Of a stretch of DNA of 64,000 bases, positions 49,965 to 55,933 are shown one piece after another. Numbering within the stretch: the first letter of the stretch is position 1; each line of letters starts with the position of its first letter. This DNA comes from an uncultured Isosphaeraceae bacterium (GTDB lineage: Bacteria; Planctomycetota; Planctomycetia; Isosphaerales; Isosphaeraceae). The position numbers and the translations under genes were made by a program. The stretch lies in contig CAMFLR010000027.1 in assembly GCA_945957605.1 (NCBI GenBank), forward strand, positions 30,334 to 94,333, given 5' to 3'. The notes below the pieces were generated by a model. It was not told where the DNA came from. It made no database searches and saw only the letters and a program-made list of their open reading frames with translations.

Positions 49965-50338
49965 TGCGGGTTCTCCAGTCTCTGCGGCAGCCCATTCTCT
50001 TCAAGCAGCCGATTCGTTTCCTGCATCAGTTGGTTCAGGCTCACCGGCCGCCCGTCGAGGAAATAGCCGGCGGGACGCTCGACCAACCGCGGGCCGAGCC
50101 AGTGCGCGGCCACCGCGAGGGGCGACGGTTTGTCTTCCGGCGTCTTACCGCCGCGATCAATCGTGAGCACGGGCCGTTTGATATTGCGCGGCAGACCAAG
50201 CTTTTCGCGATACGCAAGGATCGTCGATTGGCTGAAACCCATGATTCTCGCGATGTTGTCGTCCGATTTGCCCTGGCGCACCAGCTCAGTGAGAAAATCG
50301 TCGTGCGCGCCTTCGATCCACTTTTTCTGCTTGATCAC
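49952..50338 (-). CDS. Helix-turn-helix protein (128 aa)
   Basis: GTG 50338 follows the previous stop by four bases; the open frame further upstream lies in the neighbouring gene. Residues about 25-55 (GKSDDNIARIMGFSQSTILA, YREKLGLPRN) form a clear helix-turn-helix, as in GcrA- or terminase-like DNA-binding domains. The C-terminal half (LAVAAHWLGPRLVERPAGYF) has no match. A transcription factor for the phage is the best guess. Confidence 0.6.
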   Translation of the reverse strand: MIKQKKWIEGAHDDFLTELVRQGKSDDNIARIMGFSQSTILAYREKLGLPRNIKRPVLTIDRGGKTPEDKPSPLAVAAHWLGPRLVERPAGYFLDGRPVSLNQLMQETNRLLEENGLPQRLENPQWRV

Positions 50339-50342
50339 GGTG

Positions 50343-50597
50343 CTAAACGTATTCAAATTCTGACGGCTCCCTAAACCGATTTGTTCGCTCTGCCCCTTCC
50401 GCGATGCCCGGCGGGCAGCGTTTGATGACGGCACGCCGATCAAGCTCTTCACGTAGCTCTCGGAATCGTCGCTCCATCAAGACCATTAACGCCAGCGTGT
50501 CGTCGTTGATCTTCATTCGGGACGGATCTCGGGTCGGATGGAGTTCGCCGTAAGCGGCGCGCAGTCGTTTCTCGGCGTCTCTGGTTTCCTTGCTCAT
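50343..50597 (-). CDS. Hypothetical helical protein (84 aa)
   Basis: ATG 50597 overlaps the upstream stop (ATGA, 50594-50597). It is helical and charged (SKETRDAEKRLRAAYGELHP, LALMVLMERRFRELREELDR). No known family. Position between two DNA-binding proteins suggests a shared regulatory role. Confidence 0.6.
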   Translation of the reverse strand: MSKETRDAEKRLRAAYGELHPTRDPSRMKINDDTLALMVLMERRFRELREELDRRAVIKRCPPGIAEGAERTNRFREPSEFEYV

Positions 50598-50776
50598 GGT
50601 TTGGGATTCCACGCTTGAATCTCGCCTTCGTCGTAAAACGGATGCTTGAACCGGCCGACCAGCACTGGCTGCGGAGCACTGCCCGTCTTGACGTAATACT
50701 TGAAGCGGTTGAGCTTCATTTCCTTAAGGCGTGCAGCTTCAGTAGGAGTAAGTAGTTGATTTATATCGATGTTCAT
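50594..50776 (-). CDS. Excisionase / MerR-type small DNA-binding protein (60 aa)
   Basis: The sequence DINQLLTPTEAARLKEMKLN, RFKYYVKTGSAPQPVLVGRF, then KHPFYDEGEIQAW is the standard small winged-helix (HTH_17) domain of excisionases and AlpA-like regulators. As no integrase lies in the window, a regulatory function is as likely as a role in excision. It heads the minus-strand operon ending with the VRR-NUC gene. Confidence 0.75.
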   Translation of the reverse strand: MNIDINQLLTPTEAARLKEMKLNRFKYYVKTGSAPQPVLVGRFKHPFYDEGEIQAWNPKP

Positions 50777-50860
50777 TCTTTTTGCACTTTGTACAAATTA
50801 TTGCTTGCGCTAACTGCAAGATTGGCATACATTGAAGTCATTATCAACATGTTTTGGAGA

Positions 50861-51004
50861 GCATCATGTGGAATGAATTTGCGGACAAGAGTGGTTCTAA
50901 CCGCGCTACGAAATATGGCATTTCTTGCCATCGCATCATGTGGAATGAATTTTGGGACAAGGAGATTCTCACCGCGCTACGAAATATGGCATTTCTCGCC
51001 GCCG
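50861..51004. repeat. Tandem 72-bp duplication
   Basis: Two adjacent copies, 50861-50932 and 50933-51004, share GCATCATGTGGAATGAATTT at their start and CGCTACGAAATATGGCATTT later. Small differences, including a shifted base near the middle, put the second half of copy 1 in another frame. The repeat duplicates the 5' part of the small membrane protein gene. Confidence 0.85.
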
Positions 51005-51069
51005 TCGCTCTGGGTGGAGTGTATTGGTGGGCCATGCTGATGATTGACGACCTTGGAGCAGTGAAATGA
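50866..51069 (+). CDS. Small membrane protein with duplicated N-terminus (67 aa)
   Basis: ATG 50866 has GGAGAG upstream. The ancestral start was probably the same codon in copy 2 (50938), which has no ribosome site. Read from 50866, residues 1-24 (MWNEFADKSGSNRATKYGIS) come from copy 1. Residues 25-67 contain MWNEFWDKEILTALRNMAFL and a membrane helix AVALGGVYWWAMLMI. The duplication therefore adds a new 24-residue leader. Its stop overlaps the next start (ATGA). Confidence 0.55.
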   Translation: MWNEFADKSGSNRATKYGISCHRIMWNEFWDKEILTALRNMAFLAAVALGGVYWWAMLMIDDLGAVK

Positions 51070-51197
51070 TCTTCGTGCTGATTACCACCGTGACGGCAAC
51101 CGCGCTTTTCGTTCAGCTCAATTGTGGCGGACGTAAACTGACGTACCTGGAACGGCAACTAGCCTTGCTTGAACAGCAAAACGGGCGGAAGCCATGA
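51066..51197 (+). CDS. Small membrane-associated protein (43 aa)
   Basis: A 43-residue frame (MIFVLITTVTATALFVQLNC, then GGRKLTYLERQLALLEQQNG) joined by ATGA overlaps at both ends. The hydrophobic N-terminus suggests a membrane anchor or signal, followed by an amphipathic helix. No family. The gene chain membership is the best evidence. Confidence 0.55.
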   Translation: MIFVLITTVTATALFVQLNCGGRKLTYLERQLALLEQQNGRKP

Positions 51198-51418
51198 AGT
51201 GGGCAATCCTCGCAGCGATGATCGTGGCGATCACGCCGCTAACCGACTATCTGGTCGACCGGCAATTCAAACCTGTCGCCTACAGTCAGACAGAAATCGA
51301 TGCTTTATCGACGCTGGTGTCGCAAGCGAAAACAAAAGCCGAGCAAAAAGCCGAACGCAAGAAGATGACAAAGAAAGAAGTTAACGAAGCCATGCTTTAT
51401 TTATGGGGGACGAAATGA
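51194..51418 (+). CDS. Small membrane-anchored protein (74 aa)
   Basis: Hydrophobic N-terminus (MKWAILAAMIVAITPLTDYL), then a helical basic part (QTEIDALSTLVSQAKTKAEQ, KAERKKMTKKEVNEAMLYLW). It may be exported or inner-membrane anchored. ATGA overlaps on both sides. Confidence 0.6.
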   Translation: MKWAILAAMIVAITPLTDYLVDRQFKPVAYSQTEIDALSTLVSQAKTKAEQKAERKKMTKKEVNEAMLYLWGTK

Positions 51419-51636
51419 TTACTGATGAGCAAAAACGCGAGATCGCTCGCTTGGCAGTCAGCGAGATCAACGAACGGCACGGTGGTGCCTTGATTGAAAA
51501 CCGCTTCATCGATAAATGTTGCCAGCAGTCGGCCTACGGTGTGTTTGAGTGGCTAGAAGCTAACGGGTTTCAAGTTGTCGGCGGCACGTTACCGATCGAG
51601 CGACCCGCGCCGATTCAACTCGCGAGGCCGGCATGA
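51415..51636 (+). CDS. Hypothetical protein (73 aa)
   Basis: ATG 51415 overlaps the preceding stop (ATGA). Sequence (TDEQKREIARLAVSEINERH, DKCCQQSAYGVFEWLEANGF) is helical with a Cys pair. No known family. Confidence 0.6.
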   Translation: MITDEQKREIARLAVSEINERHGGALIENRFIDKCCQQSAYGVFEWLEANGFQVVGGTLPIERPAPIQLARPA

Positions 51637-51878
51637 TCTTTCCGGAGAATTACGCCAGCATCAAAGGGACGCCGTGGGGAATGTTTCCCATCGGCTGGGA
51701 CGCTAATGCCGAGCGCCTTGAGCACGCCGCCGACGAGATGCGAACGATTCTCGACGGTCATCGGGGACTGCCGCGGTATTCGCAATGCCGAAGTTATGCA
51801 CGGCGAGTGATCGAGGCGTATCAGCGAGGTAGACGCGGGAGCGAGGCACGGGCCGAGCACATCTTTGATTTCGCGTAA
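51633..51878 (+). CDS. Hypothetical protein (81 aa)
   Basis: Last gene of the small plus-strand operon, coupled by ATGA. Contains PENYASIKGTPWGMFPIGWD, LEHAADEMRTILDGHRGLPR and basic YARRVIEAYQRGRRGSEARA. Function unknown. It is followed closely by a hairpin acting on the other strand. Confidence 0.6.
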   Translation: MIFPENYASIKGTPWGMFPIGWDANAERLEHAADEMRTILDGHRGLPRYSQCRSYARRVIEAYQRGRRGSEARAEHIFDFA

Positions 51879-51884
51879 AGCGCG

Positions 51885-51918
51885 AAAAAAGAGGACAAGG
51901 CCGCCGAGGCCTTTGTCC
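51885..51918 (-). terminator. Candidate intrinsic terminator, minus strand
   Basis: GGCC-TTTGTCC/GGACAA-GGCC stem with one bulged base (51918-51908 with 51902-51893) and six T residues on the minus strand (51890-51885). It lies beyond another terminator at 52043, so it may stop read-through into the opposite-strand small gene operon. Confidence 0.6.
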
Positions 51919-52042
51919 GGGACAAAAGCCCTCCTGCGAAGTAGAGGGCATCAGACTGTAGTACTGAGAAAGATTTTATTGGCAAAGAACCGCTTATTAG
52001 CCACTCCCCACGCCACCTCCCATTAAGCCAGTCAACTAACCG

Positions 52043-52075
52043 AAAAATGCCCCGGCGGTGGTTATACTGCCGGGG
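52043..52075 (-). terminator. Intrinsic terminator of the 196-aa gene
   Basis: Seven-base stem CCCCGGC/GCCGGGG (52075-52069 with 52056-52050), a 12-base loop and a T run (52047-52043) on the minus strand, directly after the stop of 52082-52672. Confidence 0.75.
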
Positions 52076-52081
52076 TCACGG

Positions 52082-52672
52082 TTACGCGGCCTTCAAAGAA
52101 AAATCAGCCTTGAGCCTGTCCAGCGATTCTTTGGACAAGGCGACCAACGATGTCGATTTGCGGCCAAGCCGTTCGAGAATCGCTTCCGGCAGCTCGATCA
52201 CGGAAAGCACATCGTCGAGAGTTTTCGCCGAATCTACCAACGCGAAGAACTCCGCTTCTTTCCTGCGTATCTCGGCAAGGTTTGCATCGCGTTCCTTCGC
52301 GTGCATGTCGAACGCCGTTTCAAACGCCTCATCCATTGGGAATACATCGCCGTTGGCGTACCCGCATCCGCGTCGGTAGGGCAGGTCGTTTATCGAGGGC
52401 CCGTCGTCATTCCGCTTGTTAAAGGTAAAACCGTCAACACGTCCGGATGGAAATTGAAATTTGAGGCAGCAATCGTGTCGCGTAAGCTCGTACTTACGCA
52501 GAACCACCATATCCTTCTCAGGATACTTCAGCCGGATGGCAGTGTTCGCGGCGTCCAGCATCGTCCCGTAAAGCTGGTTTTCCTTCTTACGGTCAATCAA
52601 GCTCGCGATTTTCTGTTGCCCGTACTCTTTGAGGATGCTACGGTGATTGTTGTTAAGGCGAATTCTAGTCAT
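52082..52672 (-). CDS. Conserved hypothetical phage protein, perhaps nucleotide-modification associated (196 aa)
   Basis: ATG 52672 has GGAG at seven bases and is preferred to one four codons upstream. Its start (TRIRLNNNHRSILKEYGQQK) resembles, from memory, phage proteins labelled Nmad5, but the match is weak. Middle segments (DCCLKFQFPSGRVDGFTFNK) are beta, the end helical (AKTLDDVLSVIELPEAILER). It is monocistronic with its own terminator. Function unproven. Confidence 0.6.
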   Translation of the reverse strand: MTRIRLNNNHRSILKEYGQQKIASLIDRKKENQLYGTMLDAANTAIRLKYPEKDMVVLRKYELTRHDCCLKFQFPSGRVDGFTFNKRNDDGPSINDLPYRRGCGYANGDVFPMDEAFETAFDMHAKERDANLAEIRRKEAEFFALVDSAKTLDDVLSVIELPEAILERLGRKSTSLVALSKESLDRLKADFSLKAA

Positions 52673-52706
52673 TTGTATCTCCATCGTTGTTGATTAGATT
52701 TTGTCG

Positions 52707-52733
52707 GTGTGCTGGATGTAGAGTCCAGCACAC
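52707..52733. other. Perfect 10-bp inverted repeat upstream of the 196-aa gene
   Basis: GTGTGCTGGA (52707-52716) and TCCAGCACAC (52724-52733) with a seven-base spacer. There is no T run on either strand, so it is more likely an operator or 5' leader hairpin than a terminator. It lies about 35 bases before the start of 52082-52672. Confidence 0.5.
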
Positions 52734-52850
52734 AATTCGTAGTCTGCTTCTCCGCTTCGTTCAAGGAGTTTTTGCATTAACATTCATGGCCTTACCAGGC
52801 AGGGTAAAGATTTCTCCCTGCTCGGGTTCTAATGCGGAGTCTCGTCGTCG

Positions 52851-53153
52851 TCACCAGTCTGCCTCATAGACGACTTCCACGATGCGACCAGATTTCATCT
52901 CTTCGAGTGCTCGTTCAAAGGCGTAGAGGTCGGTTTGACTGTCTAGGTAAGGATTGCCCCGCAGCAGTCCAACGGCCTGTTCGAGGCGACCCGTGTCCAA
53001 GCTTATAAACATAAAGCCGCCCTCATCCTTTCCGTCGAATGCCTTTTCGAGCAGCGAATGAACGTCCCAATTCTTCCGCCAGTTGGCAAAGGTCACGACG
53101 TCACCACGTTTTGCATTGGGTCGTATGCCGTAAAGTCCGTTATCAAGTCCCAT
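52851..53153 (-). CDS. Hypothetical phage protein (100 aa)
   Basis: AAGGA eight bases before ATG 53153 supports the start. The first residues (MGLDNGLYGIRPNAKRGDVV) are typical of a widespread type of small phage protein. Later parts (MFISLDTGRLEQAVGLLRGN, YAFERALEEMKSGRIVEVVY) suggest a mixed alpha-beta fold. Function unknown. Confidence 0.6.
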   Translation of the reverse strand: MGLDNGLYGIRPNAKRGDVVTFANWRKNWDVHSLLEKAFDGKDEGGFMFISLDTGRLEQAVGLLRGNPYLDSQTDLYAFERALEEMKSGRIVEVVYEADW

Positions 53154-53674
53154 GGTTAAATCCTTCCAAAGATGGTTGTTATTGCAGTTTTATGAGAAGG
53201 CAGCGTTAGCGGCCTGCTCATAAACTGCATGAAAGCAGTGCTTGAAGGGGGAGAGGAAGTCAGGCTCCGCAGCGGAGGTTAATTTGTCCCGCGAGGAATG
53301 CCGCTTCTTAGCGGCAGGGGAAATTAACCGTAGCGGAGCCGAAGGTGAGCGAAGCGAAGGGCTTGACTTGCTCGGGGTCTCCCCTCTCTATACGGCGGTT
53401 AGCCGTCTCTCGGCTGGCTCAAATGCGGCGGCTGGCGTGCGATAGGGATTGATGCCCGTAGGGGCGAGACTCGCCGCTTTGCGAGGCTCGATGCGCAGCA
53501 CGAAAGCCCGGGCCGAAGGCATCGCCCAACTTGATGCCAGGACCCACGGCAGTTACGATCCCTGATCCTCGGCCCACTATGGACCGTTCGCTCATTCTGA
53601 GATTCCCGGCACATAACTTGCCGCCTGCCTACGCTGCCAACGTCGACCGTCCATTGCGAAAGGCCATTTCCTGA
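53154..53674. other. Long noncoding stretch with nested inverted repeats
   Basis: No gene is supported here. A long imperfect hairpin spans 53184-53201 with 53212-53228. Nested stems follow: GGCTCCGC (53263-53270) with GCGGAGCC (53333-53340), then GGTTAATTT (53277-53285) with AAATTAACC (53321-53329). A CCC/GGG step and GCCGCT-tctt-AGCGGC (53300-53315) lie inside. Around 53454-53520 GGCGAG-a-CTCGCC and other GC-rich dyads lie close together. The region marks the border between phage genes and cargo. It could be an oriT, a plasmid origin, a structured RNA or a recombination junction. Confidence 0.6.
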
Positions 53675-54331
53675 ATGCGAACGAATCCGCTCCGTCTCTT
53701 CAGAGCCCAGCCCAGGTTTTTCAGCTCCGTACTCGTCGGTACGATTCTTTGGTTCCTGCTACCGCAGGCCTGGTCGTCCTCGACCCGCTTACTTGTGGCC
53801 TGGGACTTTGCCACTGGGCTTTATCTTGTGCTGGCGACCACGATGGTGGCCAGGTCGGACATCGAACGGATTCGCTCGCGTGCTGCCGCTGAGGACGAAG
53901 GGCAGTTTGTGATCCTTGGCCTGACCATCGTCACCGCGCTGGTGAGCCTCGTAGGCGTTATGTTCGTCATGGCCACGGCCAAGAGTTTGAAGGGCCACGA
54001 ATCGGCGTTGCACATTGCTCTCGCGGTTTCAACCGTTTTGCTGTCGTGGACGTTTCTCCACACGATGTTCGCGATCCACTACGCTCACGAATATTACGAC
54101 GCCAAGGGAAGCCAGACACTCACCAGCCTGGAGTTTCTCGACACGGACCAACCCGACTATTGGGATTTCGTTTACTACTCTTTTGTGATCGGAACGGCGT
54201 GCGCTACCGCCGACGTCAACATCAGGTCGAGAATGATGCGACGCCTGACCACCGTCCATTGCGTGGTGGCGTTCTTCTTCAACACGACGATTCTCGCATT
54301 GACCGTCAATATCGGTGCGGGATTCTTTTGA
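53675..54331 (+). CDS. DUF1345 family membrane protein (218 aa)
   Basis: Four or five membrane spans are visible (VLVGTILWFLLPQAW, LLVAWDFATGLYLVLATTMV, FVILGLTIVTALVSLVGVMF, LSWTFLHTMFAIHYAHEYY). The hallmark C-terminal block of DUF1345 follows: DQPDYWDFVYYSFVIGTACA, then RRLTTVHCVVAFFFNTTILA. These proteins are bacterial inner-membrane proteins of unknown role. This is the first clearly non-phage gene of the cargo block. No strong ribosome site is seen before ATG 53675. Confidence 0.85.
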   Translation: MRTNPLRLFRAQPRFFSSVLVGTILWFLLPQAWSSSTRLLVAWDFATGLYLVLATTMVARSDIERIRSRAAAEDEGQFVILGLTIVTALVSLVGVMFVMATAKSLKGHESALHIALAVSTVLLSWTFLHTMFAIHYAHEYYDAKGSQTLTSLEFLDTDQPDYWDFVYYSFVIGTACATADVNIRSRMMRRLTTVHCVVAFFFNTTILALTVNIGAGFF

Positions 54332-54356
54332 GATTGGAGTTCGGCGCGAGATTGAG

Positions 54357-54388
54357 AACGGCTTTAGCCAGTTAAATGACTAAAGCCG
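54357..54388. terminator. Bidirectional terminator-like hairpin
   Basis: Perfect 10-base stem ACGGCTTTAG (54357-54366) and CTAAAGCCGT (54379-54388) with a 12-base loop, between convergent genes. The T runs on both sides are weak, so efficiency is uncertain. Confidence 0.55.
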
Positions 54389-54453
54389 TCGTTGTTTAGT
54401 GACAATTTCTGAAGAATGGCTAGGAATTGAGTCCGAGACAGCAAGCAGGCGTG

Positions 54454-55629
54454 TTACTTCTTGCTGGCCGCCCTCGCCGCTCTAAACGCCCCTTCGCGGA
54501 GCTTGGCCACCAGGAAGAGGTTAACCTCGTCGCATGCCTCGTGAACGCCGGGGCCGTCTATGTTCGTCAGGACGCATGTAGCGAACTGTTCATCCGGTAC
54601 CACGTGTGCTAGAGCGTGGTTCTTACCCATGCTCCCACTGTGCCAAAGGATTGTCCCCTTGGCCCAATTCACCCTGGACAATGCCCAACCCGGTCCGTAA
54701 TCGACCGGTCTGACAGGTGAATGGAGCGTGGCGAACGACTCAGGCGATAGAAACCCTGGTTTCAAATGGACGGCACAGAACCGGGCCAAATCGATGACCG
54801 AGCAATGGACGTTCCGGCCCACTGGAGCACGGGCTTCCACTTTCCAAGCGCGGTTTGGGGCAATGACCACCGGTTTGTCGCCTTTCAACTCATGATCCCA
54901 GGTGCCGTCGACTTTACCCGGCGTCGCCTGAGCCCCGAATCCCGCGGTGGTCATCCCGAGGGGCTTGAAGATCAATTCACGCATCAGCTCTTCGTACGGC
55001 TTCTTTGTCATCCGCTCCAGTGCCGAAACGACAATCACGGGGCCGCCGCCATAGATCATCTTCGTACCCGGCGGTGCCTCGGGCGGATCCGCCAGTGCCG
55101 CCTTGACGTACTCGTAGCGGCGTTGCTGTACCGTGGAACCCCTGGAGTCCGTGACCGACTCGGGAGTCCTGGGCTGGTAAGGCATGCCGCTGCTATGCGA
55201 GCAAAGTTGAGCGACGGTCACGCCCTTGTAGGCAGGGTTCATCGTCCCCACCAGTTCCGGGAACATCGTTGCCAGTGTCGTTTCCCAGCGGATCACGCCC
55301 TGTTCCACGAGTTTGGCAATCATCGTCGCCGTGATCGGCTTGGCGACCGAGCCCAGATGGAACGCATCATCGCGGGTAGCTTTCTCAGGCGATCTCCACT
55401 TGCGAAACCCGACAGCCGATGCGGCAACGATTTTGCCATCGACCACGATCGAGGCAGCAAGCGCTGGCAGATGATGGTTGAGGCGGATCGATTCCAGCTT
55501 TTTGCGAAGCCAGTCCGGATCAGGAATTGATGCTGCTGTTGAGGTAGCTTGAGCGAATGCACGGCTCGATACGGCATGGCACGCGAACGCCGAAGCGCAA
55601 GCAGCCCGCAGGAAGTTACGCCGATTCAT
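54454..55629 (-). CDS. Exported serine hydrolase, beta-lactamase class C-like family (391 aa)
   Basis: The N-terminus has a Tat-type signal (NRRNFLRAACASAFA, cleavage near AFA-QA). The active-site serine is in SVAK (Ser94-Lys97), a Tyr motif IYGGG near 193 stands where YxN is expected, and WHSGSMG supplies the third motif in place of KTG. This fits esterase, D-aminopeptidase or transpeptidase-like members rather than a true antibiotic-resistance enzyme. It faces the DUF1345 gene with a shared hairpin terminator between them. Confidence 0.85.
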   Translation of the reverse strand: MNRRNFLRAACASAFACHAVSSRAFAQATSTAASIPDPDWLRKKLESIRLNHHLPALAASIVVDGKIVAASAVGFRKWRSPEKATRDDAFHLGSVAKPITATMIAKLVEQGVIRWETTLATMFPELVGTMNPAYKGVTVAQLCSHSSGMPYQPRTPESVTDSRGSTVQQRRYEYVKAALADPPEAPPGTKMIYGGGPVIVVSALERMTKKPYEELMRELIFKPLGMTTAGFGAQATPGKVDGTWDHELKGDKPVVIAPNRAWKVEARAPVGRNVHCSVIDLARFCAVHLKPGFLSPESFATLHSPVRPVDYGPGWALSRVNWAKGTILWHSGSMGKNHALAHVVPDEQFATCVLTNIDGPGVHEACDEVNLFLVAKLREGAFRAARAASKK

Positions 55630-55933
55630 GAGCGATTATCTCTAGAGTCGCATTGCAAGAAGTTCTCGCTTCACGGTGAATGATATCAGAAATACGGGTC
55701 GTTGCTCTCTCGCCAGCTTCATTGATTCCCAAGTCGCAGTAACGGACGGTCCGCAGACGCTGAACTGAATAGTCTTGCCAAAACTGCTGTCCCTAATGGC
55801 TGATGTGCATGTCAATGCCAAGGCAACATGTCCGCAATGTAAAGCGTTATTATTCGCATACGTGTTGTTGACTCATTCCATCGCATGTCTATGATTCCCG
55901 GCAGTTACCATTTCTGCCGGGGCGACCCACCGA
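55630..55933. promoter_or_regulatory. Divergent intergenic region with relaxase promoter
   Basis: Plus strand TTGACT (55868-55873), 16 bases, TATGAT (55890-55895) form a good promoter about 40 bases before the relaxase start. The -35 box lies within TTGTTGACT (55865-55873). This nonamer also occurs in the control regions at 44117-44125 and 62787-62795 (both inverted). No gene is seen in the rest of the gap. Confidence 0.55.

Noticed and set aside
52058..52693. Plus-strand open frame (211 aa) opposite the 196-aa gene
   Set aside because: The minus-strand gene has a ribosome site, a terminator and a natural composition; the plus frame has none and spans the terminator.
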